Notes: generated by a model from the letters alone, not told the origin. A DNA stretch of 45,199 bases from an uncultured Clostridia bacterium (GCA_904387305.1 CAJFLB010000010.1:1-45199), one strand, 5' to 3'. Shown: positions 25,921 through 35,173, counted from the first letter of the stretch. Made by a program: numbers and translations.

Positions 25921-26430
25921 TTATTTGTTTAATTTTTTGTGTATAATAAAATTACGAGTAGTTAATATAATATTAATAACAAATAAGATTATTTGGAATA
26001 ATAACAATCCTTCTTCTATTATTAAACTGATCGGTATTCTATGCGTTATATCTGATAGATTTAGAATATCATAAATATCAATATCTCCTACTAAAATAGA
26101 AACTGCCAAAATCAATATTGGTAATATCATTAATACAATTTCTATTAGTTTTAAGATTTTTAGATATTTTTTATTTAATTTAAATTGCTTTTTATTTATC
26201 ACTATAATTAATATGTTTATTAGTGCTAAAACCAGTATAATAGCATAGATTCCCATATACTCTTTAATATCAGATGATATTTCTCTTTCCCATTCCCATG
26301 AAGAATCCAAAGCTTCTGGAGTTAATATCTCTGTTGCTTTTACTTCTATAGTCAAAGAAAATAATAAATATAAAATTATCATACTAACTACAATTTTCAT
26401 GATTTTTTTTATAATTTTACTACCAAACAT
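25921..26430 (-). CDS. Hypothetical membrane protein inserted between rpsH and rplF
   Basis: A 169-aa protein with no family I recognise. A basic start and hydrophobic segment (residues about 11-32, possibly a cleaved signal ending VKATE) is followed by about 28 polar residues and then helices at about 60-78, 92-114 and 136-160. Lysine-rich loops ([13 protein letters not shown]) are probably cytoplasmic. Its ATG overlaps the last 11 bases of rpsH, and GGAG inside rpsH serves as ribosome binding site, so it is translationally coupled to S8. Only 25 bp separate it from rplF. Codon use and AT content look like the neighbours' hypotheticals, not like ribosomal genes. The layout resembles the 2311 and 125 proteins. 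Confidence 0.75.
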   Translation of the reverse strand: MFGSKIIKKIMKIVVSMIILYLLFSLTIEVKATEILTPEALDSSWEWEREISSDIKEYMGIYAIILVLALINILIIVINKKQFKLNKKYLKILKLIEIVLMILPILILAVSILVGDIDIYDILNLSDITHRIPISLIIEEGLLLFQIILFVINIILTTRNFIIHKKLNK

Positions 26431-26818
26431 ATGCTAATACTTCTCCACCAATTCCTAATTCTCTTGCTTCTTTATCTGTTTTTAATCCTTGTGATGTAGA
26501 AATAATCGCAATTCCTAAACCATTTAAAACTTTTGGTAATTCTTCTTTTGATGCATATACTCTTAATCCTGGTTTACTGATTCTTTTTAAACCATCAATA
26601 ACTCTTGTTCCTTTTTCATCATATTTTAAAGTAATTCTGATGATTCCTTGTGTATCATCTTTGATTTCTTCAAAAGATTTTATATATCCTTCTTTAAACA
26701 ATATCTCAGCAATACCTAATTTCATTTTTGAAGCTGGTATATCCACTGTTTTATGTTTAGAACTATTTGCATTTCTTATTCTTGTTAACATATCTGCTAT
26801 TGGATCTGTAATGTTCAT
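26420..26818 (-). CDS. rpsH: Small ribosomal subunit protein uS8
   Basis: A 132-aa 16S central-domain binder: [53 protein letters not shown] and the end GGEVLAYVW. Normal length. GGAGGTA precedes the ATG. In other bacteria S8 represses the spc operon; no such site is identifiable here. Confidence 0.99.
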   Translation of the reverse strand: MNITDPIADMLTRIRNANSSKHKTVDIPASKMKLGIAEILFKEGYIKSFEEIKDDTQGIIRITLKYDEKGTRVIDGLKRISKPGLRVYASKEELPKVLNGLGIAIISTSQGLKTDKEARELGIGGEVLAYVW

Positions 26819-26847
26819 TAATTACTTACCTCCTTTTCTTTTTTTAT

Positions 26848-26945
26848 TGTCAGGGGACACACCTTACATTTTGGTCATTTCCACTTGGTTTAAGGAATGT
26901 CCCCTCCCCTTGTGATTTACTGATGACTCTTGCTAAAGTTATCTC
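26848..26945 (-). repeat. Family A intergenic hairpin, subtype A2 (rpsZ-rpsH)
   Basis: GTCAGGGGACACACCTTA on the left pairs with TTAAGGAATGTCCCCT on the right, followed by the A2-specific tail CTTGTGATTTACTGATGACT and GCTAAAGTTATCTCC. Near-identical tails occur at 30639 and 35174. Confidence 0.85.
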
Positions 26946-26964
26946 CTGTCTCTATTATTATTTC

Positions 26965-27212
26965 AAAATTGATTTAAAGTAGTAAGATGTGCATTTTTGA
27001 GATTAATCACAAGCCGAAGGCGTACTCTTTGTACGTCGAGGTTTGGAATTAAAAACACAACTTCTATTCTAACCATTTCATTTCTAATAATTTTGATAAA
27101 ATTAATTATATTGTGCATTTTTGTGATTAATAAAAAGCTGAAGTCGTACGTTTGTACGTCGAAGTTTTTTATTAATTGCAAAAATGTGCAAGATGATTGA
27201 TTTTATCGAAAT
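26965..27212. repeat. Two family B palindromes (rpsZ-rpsH)
   Basis: The first (26965-27055) has arm AAAGTAGTAAGATGTGCATTT and tip GGCGTAC-TCTTT-GTACGTC but lacks a matching right arm. The second (27090-27212) is a near-perfect long palindrome: ATTTTGATAAAATTAAT...TGTGCATTTTTGT against its inverse, tip TCGTAC-GTTT-GTACG. The second ends 2 bp before the rpsZ stop. Together with the A2 copy they fill the 395-bp gap between rpsZ and rpsH. Confidence 0.75.
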
Positions 27213-27213
27213 T

Positions 27214-27399
27214 TTACCAGCTGGCCTTTTTAACCCCTGGAATCTCTCCCTTATGAGCTAATTCTCTAAAACATACACGACATATTCCATATTTTCTAAT
27301 ATATGCATGTGGTCTACCACATATTTTGCATCTATTATATTCTCTTGTTTTATATTTTTGTGGTCTTGCTTGTTTTACTTTCATTGACTTCTTAGCCAT
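27214..27399 (-). CDS. rpsZ: Small ribosomal subunit protein uS14, zinc type
   Basis: A 61-aa form of S14 with a CxxC-x12-CxxC zinc site ([12 protein letters not shown] and [10 protein letters not shown]). Its end is [11 protein letters not shown], as in Bacillus RpsZ (also named rpsN in clostridial annotations). AAAGGAG precedes the ATG. It lies between rplE and rpsH. Confidence 0.98.
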   Translation of the reverse strand: MAKKSMKVKQARPQKYKTREYNRCKICGRPHAYIRKYGICRVCFRELAHKGEIPGVKKASW

Positions 27400-27420
27400 A
27401 GTCTTACTCCTTTCCTTTGA

Positions 27421-27960
27421 CTAATTTTTGAAAGGCATTCCCATTAATTTTAGTAACTCTTTTGCTTCTTCATCAGTTTCAGCTGTTGTTACAAAAATTA
27501 TATCCATACCTCTTAATTTATCTACTTTATCATATTCGATTTCAGGGAATATTAATTGTTCTTTGATACCCATAGCATAATTTCCTCTTCCATCAAAAGA
27601 GTTTGCTGATACTCCTCTAAAATCTCTAACTCTTGGAAGTGCTACATTAAATAGTTTGTAAGCAAAATCATACATTTTATCTGCTCTTAATGTAACTTTA
27701 CAACCTACATTGACACCTTCTCTTAATTTGAATGCTGCAATTGATTTTTTTGCTTTTGTTACAACTGGTCTTTGACCTGTAATTTGCATTAAATCATTCA
27801 TAGCATTTTCTAATGATTTAGGATTTTCTTTTACATCTCCTAATCCTATATTAATTACAATTTTATCAAGTTTTGGAACTTGCATAACTGATTTATATCC
27901 AAATTTATTCATTAATGCTGGGATTACTTCTTTTTCATATTGTTCTCTTAATTTTTCCAT
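27421..27960 (-). CDS. rplE: Large ribosomal subunit protein uL5
   Basis: A 179-aa 5S-binding protein: [60 protein letters not shown] and the end [20 protein letters not shown]. Normal length; AGGAGG about 10 nt upstream. 27 bp from rplX. Confidence 0.99.
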   Translation of the reverse strand: MEKLREQYEKEVIPALMNKFGYKSVMQVPKLDKIVINIGLGDVKENPKSLENAMNDLMQITGQRPVVTKAKKSIAAFKLREGVNVGCKVTLRADKMYDFAYKLFNVALPRVRDFRGVSANSFDGRGNYAMGIKEQLIFPEIEYDKVDKLRGMDIIFVTTAETDEEAKELLKLMGMPFKN

Positions 27961-27987
27961 TTTGTATGAATCCTCCTTTCCTCTTTA

Positions 27988-28296
27988 TTATTTTAATTCA
28001 GCTCCGCATTTCTTACAAACACGTACTTTTTTATCTTTATCTACACGATATCCAACTTTTGTTACTTTTCCACATTTTGGGCAAACAACATTTACTTTAG
28101 AAGCTGGAATAGCACATTCTACTGGTATAATTCCACTTTCGTCTCCTTGTTTTCTAGCTTTAACGTGTTTTTTTCTTACATTAACGCCTTTAACAACGAC
28201 TTTATCTTCTTTTTGCATTACTTCTAATACTTCTCCTGTTTTACCTTTATCGTTTCCTGATAAAACTTGGACATTATCGCCTTTTCTTATTCTCAT
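27988..28296 (-). CDS. rplX: Large ribosomal subunit protein uL24
   Basis: A 102-aa protein with an N-terminal KOW motif (KGDNVQVLSGNDKGKTGEVL), VVKGVNVRKKHVK, and a C-terminal zinc-ribbon-like segment with four Cys (VCPKCGKVTK and RVCKKCGAELK). Ribosome binding site GGAGGG. Order rplN-rplX-rplE is standard. Confidence 0.98.
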   Translation of the reverse strand: MRIRKGDNVQVLSGNDKGKTGEVLEVMQKEDKVVVKGVNVRKKHVKARKQGDESGIIPVECAIPASKVNVVCPKCGKVTKVGYRVDKDKKVRVCKKCGAELK

Positions 28297-28319
28297 TAGA
28301 GATTACCCTCCTTTACTTA

Positions 28320-28412
28320 ATGTCAGGGGACACATCTTTCCTCATGGTATTCCTATTGGGACAATATATGTCCCCTACCCGTGTGAATAAATGTTGACCC
28401 TTATTATCATTT
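28320..28412 (-). repeat. Family A intergenic hairpin, subtype A1 (rplN-rplX)
   Basis: TGTCAGGGGACACATCTT pairs with ATATATGTCCCCT; the tail ATAAATGTTGACCCTTATTA follows. Nearly identical to the copies at 28819, 24611 and 31131. Confidence 0.85.
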
Positions 28413-28422
28413 TATTTTTTAT

Positions 28423-28791
28423 TTATAAAACTTCTGGAGCTAAAGATAATATTTTCATATAATCTTTTTCTCTTAACTCTCTTGCAACTGGTCCAAAGAT
28501 ACGAGTTCCTCTTGGAGTTCCATCTTCTTTTATTATAACAGCTGCATTTTCATCAAATTTTATATATGAACCATCTGCTCTTCTTAGACCTTTTTTAGAT
28601 CTAACAACAACAGCTTTTACAACATCACCTTTTTTAACAACGCCACCTGGTGTTGCTGATTTAACAGAAGCAACAATAACATCTCCTATGTTACATGTTT
28701 TTCTGTAAGAACCACCTAAACATCTAATACACATAATTTCTTTTGCACCTGTATTATCTGCTACTTTTAATCTTGTTTGTTGTTGTATCAT
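28423..28791 (-). CDS. rplN: Large ribosomal subunit protein uL14
   Basis: A 122-aa subunit-interface protein: [60 protein letters not shown] at 28791 gives the exact family length; GGGAGG lies 9 nt before it and the longer open frame crosses the repeat. Confidence 0.99.
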   Translation of the reverse strand: MIQQQTRLKVADNTGAKEIMCIRCLGGSYRKTCNIGDVIVASVKSATPGGVVKKGDVVKAVVVRSKKGLRRADGSYIKFDENAAVIIKEDGTPRGTRIFGPVARELREKDYMKILSLAPEVL

Positions 28792-28818
28792 TTTTTGGTT
28801 CCTCCCTTCTTTAATTAA

Positions 28819-28913
28819 TGTTAGGGGACACATCTTTCCCCATGGTATTCCTATTGGGACAAGATATGTCCCCTACCCATGTGAATATATGTTGACCCTT
28901 AATAGAATTTTAT
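28819..28913 (-). repeat. Family A intergenic hairpin, subtype A1 (rpsQ-rplN)
   Basis: TGTTAGGGGACACATCTT pairs with AAGATATGTCCCCT; tail ATATATGTTGACCCTTAATA. The loop CCATGGTATTCCTATTGG is shared with the 28320 copy. Confidence 0.85.
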
Positions 28914-28928
28914 TATTTTTTATATTTT

Positions 28929-29192
28929 TTATTTTATATCTGCTTTTTCCAAGACTTCAACAACTCTCCATCTTTTATCCTTAGAAAGTGGTCTTGTTTC
29001 CATTACTTTTACTTTATCACCAATTTGGCAAACATTTTCTTCATCATGAGCTTTTAAGTTATATGTTCTTTTAACTGTTTTTCCATATACACCATGGCTC
29101 ACATTTGTTTGTACTGCTACAACAACCGTTTTATCCATTTTATTAGATTTAACAGTTCCAACCATAACTTTGCGAAGATTTCTTTCTTCCAT
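28929..29192 (-). CDS. rpsQ: Small ribosomal subunit protein uS17
   Basis: An 87-aa OB-fold 16S-binding protein: [56 protein letters not shown]. Normal length. AAAGGAGA precedes the ATG. Confidence 0.98.
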   Translation of the reverse strand: MEERNLRKVMVGTVKSNKMDKTVVVAVQTNVSHGVYGKTVKRTYNLKAHDEENVCQIGDKVKVMETRPLSKDKRWRVVEVLEKADIK

Positions 29193-29216
29193 TTAGATTT
29201 CTCCTTTCTTAGCTAA

Positions 29217-29299
29217 TGTCAAGGGATACAATTTTCCCTTTGGTCATTTCTTTAGGAATAAAACATGTTCCCTCCCTTATGTATAAGGGATGACCTTTA
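29217..29299 (-). repeat. Divergent family A element, subtype A3 (rpmC-rpsQ)
   Basis: TGTCAAGGGATACAATTTT on the left and AAAACATGTTCCCT on the right form the stem; the tail keeps GATGACCTTTATT. Sequence differs from A1/A2 but keeps position, orientation and pairing. Confidence 0.65.
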
Positions 29300-29316
29300 T
29301 TTTAATTAACTATTAT

Positions 29317-29523
29317 TTATGCTTTTTTTGATTCAGCTATTTTTCTTTCTGTTAATACAGTATTTATTTTAGCTATATCTCTTTTTACTTCTTTGATTTT
29401 CATTGGATTATCTAATCCGTTTGTAGCTAAACTAAATTTTAATTTGAATAATTCTGTTTTTAGTTCACCTAATTCTTTCTCTAGTTCTGGTGAAGACATT
29501 TCTCTGATTTTATTTATCTTCAT
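29317..29523 (-). CDS. rpmC: Large ribosomal subunit protein uL29
   Basis: A 68-aa two-helix protein: [39 protein letters not shown] and [18 protein letters not shown] at 29523 is used with AGGTGA about 7 nt upstream; this start lies inside the last 14 bases of rplP, so translation is coupled. Confidence 0.97.
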   Translation of the reverse strand: MKINKIREMSSPELEKELGELKTELFKLKFSLATNGLDNPMKIKEVKRDIAKINTVLTERKIAESKKA

Positions 29524-29953
29524 CACTATCACCTACCTTTTCAGTTTCTCTTGCTACAATTTTTGTTTTATTAGGTAGTTTATTCATAGCAAGTCTTAAA
29601 GCTTCTCTAGCTACTTCTTCAGAAACACCAGCAATTTCAAACATAACTCTTCCTGGTTTAACAACTGCCACCCAATATTCAGGAGCACCTTTACCTTTAC
29701 CCATACGAGTTCCGATTGGTTTTGCTGTAATTGGTTTATCTGGGAATATTTTTATCCAAACTTTTCCACCTCTTTTAATATAACGAGTCATCGCAATACG
29801 AGCTGCTTCAATTTGGTTACCTGTAATTAATCCAGCAGTAACTGCTTGAATTCCCCATTCACCATCTGTAACTTTATTTCCTCTAGTTGCTTTTCCTCTC
29901 ATTCTACCTTTTTGCATTTTTCTAAATTTTGATCTTTTTGGCATTAATGGCAT
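29510..29953 (-). CDS. rplP: Large ribosomal subunit protein uL16
   Basis: A 147-aa 50S protein near the A-site tRNA elbow: [60 protein letters not shown] and [20 protein letters not shown]. Its ATG overlaps the rpsC stop (TAATG). The exact start (MPLMPKR or the second Met) is ambiguous. The tail KVGDSDEDK encodes the rpmC ribosome binding site. Confidence 0.98.
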   Translation of the reverse strand: MPLMPKRSKFRKMQKGRMRGKATRGNKVTDGEWGIQAVTAGLITGNQIEAARIAMTRYIKRGGKVWIKIFPDKPITAKPIGTRMGKGKGAPEYWVAVVKPGRVMFEIAGVSEEVAREALRLAMNKLPNKTKIVARETEKVGDSDEDK

Positions 29954-30609
29954 TATTTGTCTCCTCCTTCCTCTTGTTTAGTAGGAAGAACTTCACCTTT
30001 ATATATCCATACTTTTACACCGATTTTTCCATATGTTGTATCTGCTTCTGCAAATCCATAATCAATATCAGCTCTTAAAGTTTGTAATGGAATATTTCCT
30101 TCTTTATAGAATTCAGTTCTTGCCATGTCAGCTCCACCTAATCTTCCAGATACCGCAGTTTTAATTCCTAAAGCACCTGCTTTCATAGATTTTTGCATAC
30201 ATTGTTTCATAGCTCTTCTGAATGAAATTCTTCTTTCTAATTGACCAGCAATGTTTTCTGCTACTAATTGTGCATCTGTATCAATATTTTTAACCTCTAC
30301 TATATTTAAGTTAACATCTTTTCCAATTACTTTTGCAAGTTCAGCTTTTATGCTTTCTGCACCTGCTCCACCTTTTCCGATTACGATTCCTGGTTTAGCA
30401 GTATATAAATTTACTTTAACGGCTTTTGCTGTTCTTTCGATTTCTATTTTAGAAATTCCAGCAGCATATAATTTTTTCTTTAAAAATTTACGGATTTTTT
30501 GATCTTCTACTAAATAATCTGCAAAGTTTCTTGAATCTGCATACCATTTAGAGTTCCAGTCTTTAATTATTCCAACTCTCACACCTGTTGGATGTACTTT
30601 TTGTCCCAT
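29953..30609 (-). CDS. rpsC: Small ribosomal subunit protein uS3
   Basis: A 218-aa protein at the mRNA entry tunnel: [20 protein letters not shown], the KH-domain loop [32 protein letters not shown] and [17 protein letters not shown]. Normal length. GGAGGAGG precedes the ATG. Overlaps rplP by 1 nt. Confidence 0.99.
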   Translation of the reverse strand: MGQKVHPTGVRVGIIKDWNSKWYADSRNFADYLVEDQKIRKFLKKKLYAAGISKIEIERTAKAVKVNLYTAKPGIVIGKGGAGAESIKAELAKVIGKDVNLNIVEVKNIDTDAQLVAENIAGQLERRISFRRAMKQCMQKSMKAGALGIKTAVSGRLGGADMARTEFYKEGNIPLQTLRADIDYGFAEADTTYGKIGVKVWIYKGEVLPTKQEEGGDK

Positions 30610-30638
30610 TTTTTATAAATCCTCCTCCTTTACTTATT

Positions 30639-30735
30639 GTTAGTGGACACACCTTACCTTTAGATCACTTCCACTTGGGCTAAGGTATTTCCCCTCCCCT
30701 TGTGATTTATTCTTGACCTTGGCTAAAGTTATCTC
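30639..30735 (-). repeat. Family A intergenic hairpin, subtype A2 (rplV-rpsC)
   Basis: TGTTAGTGGACACACCTTA and CTAAGGTATTTCCCCT form the stem, with a weakened base pair compared with other copies. The tail CTTGTGATTTATTCTTGACC and GCTAAAGTTATCTCC matches the 26848 copy. Confidence 0.8.
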
Positions 30736-30744
30736 CTAATTTTA

Positions 30745-31107
30745 TTATTCTTTCTCCTTTAACACGATTGTTATATGACTTGTTCTTTTTCTAATTCTAA
30801 CAGCTGAACCTTTTGCAGCTGGTCTAATTCTTTTTAATGTTGGACCTTGATTTGCATAGATTTCAGCAACATATAAATTTTCATGTTTCATATCATGATT
30901 GTTTTCAGCATTTGCAATTGCTGATTTTAATAATTTTTCGATTATTTCTGATGATGCTTTTGGTGTAAATTTTACGATTGCTAAAGCTTCATCTACATTT
31001 TTTCCTCTTATTAAGTCAGCAACAATTTTTACTTTTCTTGCTGAAATTCTTGTATATCTAAGAGTTGCTCTAGCTTCGTTTCTTACTACTGTTTCTTGCT
31101 CTTGCAC
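30745..31107 (-). CDS. rplV: Large ribosomal subunit protein uL22
   Basis: A 120-aa protein lining the exit tunnel: [60 protein letters not shown]. Start is GTG at 31107 with GGAGG 9 nt upstream. Slightly extended N-terminus ([12 protein letters not shown]). Confidence 0.98.
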   Translation of the reverse strand: MQEQETVVRNEARATLRYTRISARKVKIVADLIRGKNVDEALAIVKFTPKASSEIIEKLLKSAIANAENNHDMKHENLYVAEIYANQGPTLKRIRPAAKGSAVRIRKRTSHITIVLKEKE

Positions 31108-31130
31108 TTTATTCTACCTCCTAACTATTG

Positions 31131-31211
31131 TCAGGGGACACATCTTTTCTTAGGGCATTCCTTCTAGGACAAGATATGTCCCCTACCCATGTGAATATGT
31201 GTTTACCCTTT
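31131..31211 (-). repeat. Family A intergenic hairpin, subtype A1 (rpsS-rplV)
   Basis: TGTCAGGGGACACATCTT pairs with AAGATATGTCCCCT; tail GTGAATATGTGTTTACCC. Immediately upstream of the rplV ribosome binding site in the mRNA. Confidence 0.85.
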
Positions 31212-31230
31212 TTTTAGCTCTATCTTCTTT

Positions 31231-31512
31231 CTATTTATTAACTTTTGTTGTTTTTTCTCCTGCATGACCTTTATATGTTCTTGTAGGAGCAAATTCACCT
31301 AATTTATGACCGATCATTTCTTCTGTAATATAAATTGGAACATGTTTTCTTCCATCATGTACAGCGATTGTATGACCAACCATTTGTGGATATATTGTTG
31401 AAGCTCTTGACCATGTTTTTAATACATCTTTAGCTCCTGTTTCATTCATAGCTTCAATTCTTTTTAATAACTTTTCTTCTACAAATGGTTTCTTCTTGCT
31501 TGATCTTGACAT
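31231..31512 (-). CDS. rpsS: Small ribosomal subunit protein uS19
   Basis: A 93-aa 30S head protein: [30 protein letters not shown] [20 protein letters not shown], and [20 protein letters not shown]. Normal length. GGGAGGA precedes the ATG. Confidence 0.99.
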   Translation of the reverse strand: MSRSSKKKPFVEEKLLKRIEAMNETGAKDVLKTWSRASTIYPQMVGHTIAVHDGRKHVPIYITEEMIGHKLGEFAPTRTYKGHAGEKTTKVNK

Positions 31513-31546
31513 TTAATTTTTCCTCCCATTCTTAAAATTAAATTTT

Positions 31547-31669
31547 ATTTTATAGCAAAAATCGCAAGATTTTTTGCTATAAAACAAGGTTAATTTACCT
31601 TAGACAGTGCAATATTGCGAAGCAATTTGCACATCTGGACATCGAAATCTTTGATTTCGCCAATGTCCA
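31547..31669 (-). repeat. Three successive hairpins between rplB and rpsS
   Basis: 31547-31585: about 16-bp stem TTTTATAGCAAAAATC / GATTTTTTGCTATAAAA with GCAA loop. 31607-31632: GTGCAA-ATTGC / GCAATATTGCAC with GAA loop. 31636-31669: TGGACAT..CGAAATC / GATTTCG..ATGTCCA. None carries a U tract, so read-through into rpsS is expected. They are not copies of families A, B or C. Confidence 0.65.
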
Positions 31670-31675
31670 ATTATC

Positions 31676-32503
31676 TTATTTTCTTCTCTTAACGATAAAT
31701 TTATTTGATAATTTCTTTTTATTTCTTGTTTTGTATCCAAGTGCTGGTTTACCCCAAGGAGTAAGTGGTCCTGCGTGTCCAACTGGTGCTCTACCTTCAC
31801 CACCACCATGTGGGTGATCTACTGGGTTCATAACAGATCCTCTAACAGTTGGTCTGATTCCCATATGTCTTTTTCTACCAGCCTTTCCGATTTTTACATT
31901 TTCATGATCGCTGTTTCCAATAACACCAATTGTAGCTCTACATTTTGCTAAGATTAATCTCATTTCTCCTGAAGGTAATCTTACATGTGCATATTTACCT
32001 TCTTTAGCCATCAATTGTGCACTTTGTCCAGCAGCTTTAACTAATTTTCCACCTTGTCCTGGATTTAATTCGATATTATGAATTAAAGTACCTACTGGAA
32101 TACTACTGATTGGCATACAGTTACCTGGTTTGATATCTGCTATTTCTCCAGATACAACTTTATCTCCATCTTTTAATCCTTGTGGTGCTAAGATATATGC
32201 TTTTTCTCCATCTTCATATTGAACTAAAGCAATATTTGCACTTCTGTTTGGATCATATTCGATACCAATAACTGTTGCTTCCATGTTATCTTTTCTTCTT
32301 TTAAAATCTATAATTCTATATTTTTGTCTGTTTCCACCACCTTGGTGTCTTACTGTTATTCTACCATAAGAATTTCTACCTGCATTTTTCTTTTTCTTTG
32401 CAAGTAATGATTTTTCAGGAGTTTTCTTTGTGATTTCTGAAAAGTCTGAAACTGTCATGTTTCTTCTTGATGGTGTGTATGGTTTAAAATGCTTCATTCC
32501 CAT
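31676..32503 (-). CDS. rplB: Large ribosomal subunit protein uL2
   Basis: A 275-aa protein at the peptidyl-transferase centre: [40 protein letters not shown], and [20 protein letters not shown] (the conserved His region). Normal length. GGAGATT lies about 9 nt before the ATG. Order rplW-rplB-rpsS is standard. Confidence 0.99.
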   Translation of the reverse strand: MGMKHFKPYTPSRRNMTVSDFSEITKKTPEKSLLAKKKKNAGRNSYGRITVRHQGGGNRQKYRIIDFKRRKDNMEATVIGIEYDPNRSANIALVQYEDGEKAYILAPQGLKDGDKVVSGEIADIKPGNCMPISSIPVGTLIHNIELNPGQGGKLVKAAGQSAQLMAKEGKYAHVRLPSGEMRLILAKCRATIGVIGNSDHENVKIGKAGRKRHMGIRPTVRGSVMNPVDHPHGGGEGRAPVGHAGPLTPWGKPALGYKTRNKKKLSNKFIVKRRK

Positions 32504-32534
32504 TTTTCTAATCTCCTCTCTCGGATTTATGAAA

Positions 32535-32627
32535 AACTTCGTCTTGCGTCGTTAAAATTTCATTCAAAAATGCTCATGTACAAAAGTACACTCCGCTTTT
32601 TTCATAAAATTTTGCCTAGCAATACTC
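32535..32627 (-). repeat. Family C palindrome (rplW-rplB)
   Basis: Ends ACTTCGTCTTGCGTCGTTAA and TTGCCTAGCAATACTCG. Arms AAAATTTCATTCAAAAATGC and GCTTTTTTCATAAAATTTT pair around a tip GTAC-AAAA-GTAC. Related copies: 34558-34649 and 43213-43352. Between it and the next repeat (32628-32746) only a small CCGGG/CCCG dyad is seen. Confidence 0.7.
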
Positions 32628-32746
32628 GTTTTTGCTAAATCCTCTACTTTACATTATTTACGGATGTTTTTCCTGCTCCGCATAACAGATATTCTTTATT
32701 CTCCGGGTTCTTTCCCGATAATTTTATTAAAGTTCTTTCTCTTATA

Positions 32747-32875
32747 AAATTGATTAAAAGTATTACGATGTGCATTTTTATTATTTATTGCAAGCCGAAG
32801 GTGTACGTTTGTACATCGAGGTTTGCATGTTTCTTTCGCTAAACGAATCAAAATTTAACGACGCAAGATGCTGAT
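32747..32875. repeat. Hybrid family B/C element (rplW-rplB)
   Basis: Left part is a family B half (AAATTGATTAAAAGTATTAC, GATGTGCATTTT, then tip GTGTACGTTTGTACATCGAG) almost identical to 19369-19443. The right arm is replaced by the family C end TTTAACGACGCAAGATGCTG (32855-32874). It looks like recombination between two palindromes. Confidence 0.65.
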
Positions 32876-32886
32876 TTTCATTCGTT

Positions 32887-33234
32887 TTATGCACCCATAA
32901 ATTCATCAATTGAATCTTTATATTTCTTAGAAGCTTTAACTTCTTTTCCACCTTTTGTTAGATATGTTTCATCTGATGGATTTGTATCAATTGTTACAAT
33001 TGCTTTTTTCCAGTCAGATGTTTTTCCAACATGGTATCCTACTCTTTTTTTCTTTCCTCTAACATTGATTGTATTAACATTTAATACTTTTACTTCAAAA
33101 AGTTTTTCAACAGCTTTTGCTATTTCAACTTTTGTAGCTTTTTTATTTACTTTGAAAGTGTATTTACCTTCTTGTAATTGGTCATTACTTTTTTCAGTAA
33201 CAACTGGTGCGATTATAATTTCTTCTGGTAACAT
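32887..33234 (-). CDS. rplW: Large ribosomal subunit protein uL23
   Basis: A 115-aa exit-site protein: IIIAPVVTEKSNDQLQEGKY, TFKVNKKATKVEIAKAVEKL, NTINVRGKKKRVG. About 15 residues longer than the common form, with a lysine-rich tail (KGGKEVKASKKYKD). ATG overlaps the rplD stop by 1 nt (TAATG). Confidence 0.98.
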   Translation of the reverse strand: MLPEEIIIAPVVTEKSNDQLQEGKYTFKVNKKATKVEIAKAVEKLFEVKVLNVNTINVRGKKKRVGYHVGKTSDWKKAIVTIDTNPSDETYLTKGGKEVKASKKYKDSIDEFMGA

Positions 33235-33857
33235 TATGCGTACACCTCCTCTAATTTTTTAACAGTGTCTACTGGTAAAATTAGATTTGTATATTTTAAT
33301 AAATCAAATATGTTTATATTGTTAGCAACAATTGTTTTAACACCTTCGATATTTCTTGATGACATTAAAACATTTTTATTATTCTCTGGAAGAATGATTA
33401 ATGTTTTTCCTTCAACTTTCATATCTGCTAATGCTTTTACCATTGTTTTTGTTTTGATTTCTTTTACTTCTAATTTATCAACAACTGTTAATTCTTTTTC
33501 TAAAACTTTAGAACTCAATACTGATTTAATAGCAAGTCTTTTTTCTTTCTTATTTACTGTGTATTTATATGAACGAGGTTTTGGTCCTAAAGCAATACCA
33601 CCTTTAATCCATTGTGGAGCTCTGATTGAACCTTGTCTTGCTCTACCTGTTCCTTTTTGTCTCCATGGTTTTTTACCACCACCTGAAACTTCTGCTCTTG
33701 TTTTTGTACTTTGTGTACCTTGTCTTTGATTAGCTAAATAGTTAACTAAAACGCTATGTACTATAGCTTCATTTGGTTCAATTCCAAATACACTATCAGC
33801 TAATTCTATATCACTTACTTTTTTACCTTTCATATCTAAAACGTCTACTTTTGGCAT
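33234..33857 (-). CDS. rplD: Large ribosomal subunit protein uL4
   Basis: A 207-aa protein with the tunnel loop RAEVSGGGKKPWRQKGTGRA and GSIRAPQWIKGGIALGPKPR, then YKYTVNKKEKRLAIKS. Normal length. AGGAGGA about 8 nt upstream. L4 represses the S10 operon in Escherichia coli; no leader of that type is evident. Confidence 0.99.
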   Translation of the reverse strand: MPKVDVLDMKGKKVSDIELADSVFGIEPNEAIVHSVLVNYLANQRQGTQSTKTRAEVSGGGKKPWRQKGTGRARQGSIRAPQWIKGGIALGPKPRSYKYTVNKKEKRLAIKSVLSSKVLEKELTVVDKLEVKEIKTKTMVKALADMKVEGKTLIILPENNKNVLMSSRNIEGVKTIVANNINIFDLLKYTNLILPVDTVKKLEEVYA

Positions 33858-33877
33858 TTTGTTCTTCCTCCTTCCTT

Positions 33878-34513
33878 CTATTTAGTAGCCTTTACAGCTG
33901 ATTTTACTTTTAAGATAGCTCCTTTTGCTCCTGGAACACTACCTTTTACTAAAATTACATTTTTATCCATATCTACTCTTACAACATCTAAGTTTTGTAT
34001 TGTAACTGTAACTCTTCCCATATGTCCTGGTAATTTTTTACCTTTAAATACTCTACCTGGTGTTGATGTAGATCCCATTGAACCTGGTCTTCTATGATAC
34101 ATAGAACCATGTCCCATTGGTCCTCTGTGTTGTCCATGTCTTTTGATAACACCTTGGAATCCTTTTCCTTTTGATGTTCCTTGAACATCGATTTTTTCTC
34201 CTGCTTCAAAAACATCTGCTTTTACTTCGTCTCCAACTTTGATTCCTTCTATTGAATCTAATCTGAATTCTCTTAGATGTTTTTTGTTAGCTAATTTTGC
34301 TTTTGCAAAATGTCCTGCTTCTGGTTTGTTGATGTGTTTATCTTTTACATCTCCAAATCCTAATTGAACCGCATTGTAACCATCTGTTTCTACTGTTTTT
34401 ACTTGTGCTACAACACATGGTCCAGCTTCTATAACTGTTACTGGAATTACATTTCCTTTTTCATCAAAGATTTGTGTCATTCCAATTTTTCTTCCGATTA
34501 TTCCTTTTTTCAT
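33878..34513 (-). CDS. rplC: Large ribosomal subunit protein uL3
   Basis: A 211-aa protein: [60 protein letters not shown]. Normal length. AGGAGGA precedes the ATG. 20 bp from rplD. Confidence 0.99.
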   Translation of the reverse strand: MKKGIIGRKIGMTQIFDEKGNVIPVTVIEAGPCVVAQVKTVETDGYNAVQLGFGDVKDKHINKPEAGHFAKAKLANKKHLREFRLDSIEGIKVGDEVKADVFEAGEKIDVQGTSKGKGFQGVIKRHGQHRGPMGHGSMYHRRPGSMGSTSTPGRVFKGKKLPGHMGRVTVTIQNLDVVRVDMDKNVILVKGSVPGAKGAILKVKSAVKATK

Positions 34514-34557
34514 TTCTTTCTTTCCTCCTAACTATTGGCTGAATTATCGCTTATAAA

Positions 34558-34649
34558 CTTCGTCTTGCGTTGTTAAACTTCATAAAAAATATTTTCGCCG
34601 TACACAAGTACTGTCTCAAATATTTTTACTTGTTTTCCTAGCAATACTT
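34558..34649 (-). repeat. Family C palindrome (rpsJ-rplC)
   Basis: ACTTCGTCTTGCGTTGTTAA at the left end and TTTTCCTAGCAATACTTG at the right, same orientation as 32535. Arms AAAAAATATTTTCGC and CAAATATTTTT pair around the tip GTAC-ACAA-GTAC. The flanks CGCTTATAAA and TTTATAG extend the palindrome. Confidence 0.65.
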
Positions 34650-34714
34650 GTTTCTAAACGCTAATTTATAGCTATTAATAATTTAACTCCAATTCAGCTT
34701 GGTTTTGATGACTG

Positions 34715-34795
34715 TTTCTAATGTGTGGGACATTTTTTCCCACTGGTAAATTCTTTTGGGATACAAAACATCCCATAACGCTTTAACTGGTGTTC
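34715..34795 (-). repeat. Divergent family A element, subtype A4 (rpsJ-rplC)
   Basis: TGTGTGGGACATTTTTTCCC on the left and AAAACATCCCATAACG on the right keep the TGGGA..TTTT / AAAA..TCCCA pairing and the tail AACTGGTGTTCATCTG. Assigned to family A from position, orientation and shape; sequence similarity is weak. Confidence 0.45.
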
Positions 34796-34820
34796 ATCTG
34801 TTTCCAGTTATTTACCTATT

Positions 34821-35144
34821 TTAAAGTTTGATTTCTATATCTACACCAGCTGGTAACTCTAATTTCATTAGGCTGTCGACTGTTTTTTGTGTTGGATATA
34901 AAATATCGATAACTCTTTTATGTGTTCTCATTTCGAATTGTTCTCTTGAATCTTTGTATTTGTGTGGAGAACGTAAAATTGTTACGATTTCTTTTTGTGT
35001 TGGTAATGGAATAGGACCTGATACCTTTGCTCCTGTTTTTTTAGCTGTTTCTACTATTTTTTCAGCAGACTGATCTAAAACTACATGGTCATAAGCTTTT
35101 AGTCTTATTCTTATTTTTTCACTTGTTGCTACTGTGTTTGCCAT
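34821..35144 (-). CDS. rpsJ: Small ribosomal subunit protein uS10
   Basis: A 107-aa protein, also a NusA/NusB antitermination partner: [56 protein letters not shown]. Normal length. GGAGGGA precedes the ATG. First gene of the S10-spc-alpha superoperon. Confidence 0.99.
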   Translation of the reverse strand: MANTVATSEKIRIRLKAYDHVVLDQSAEKIVETAKKTGAKVSGPIPLPTQKEIVTILRSPHKYKDSREQFEMRTHKRVIDILYPTQKTVDSLMKLELPAGVDIEIKL

Positions 35145-35173
35145 TGTAATTTTCCCTCCTTCTTTTTATTTAA

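Noticed and set aside
24611..31211. Regularly recurring repeats as a CRISPR array
   Set aside because: The repeats lie singly between genes 200-2000 bp apart, are palindromic and lack short unique spacers and cas genes.
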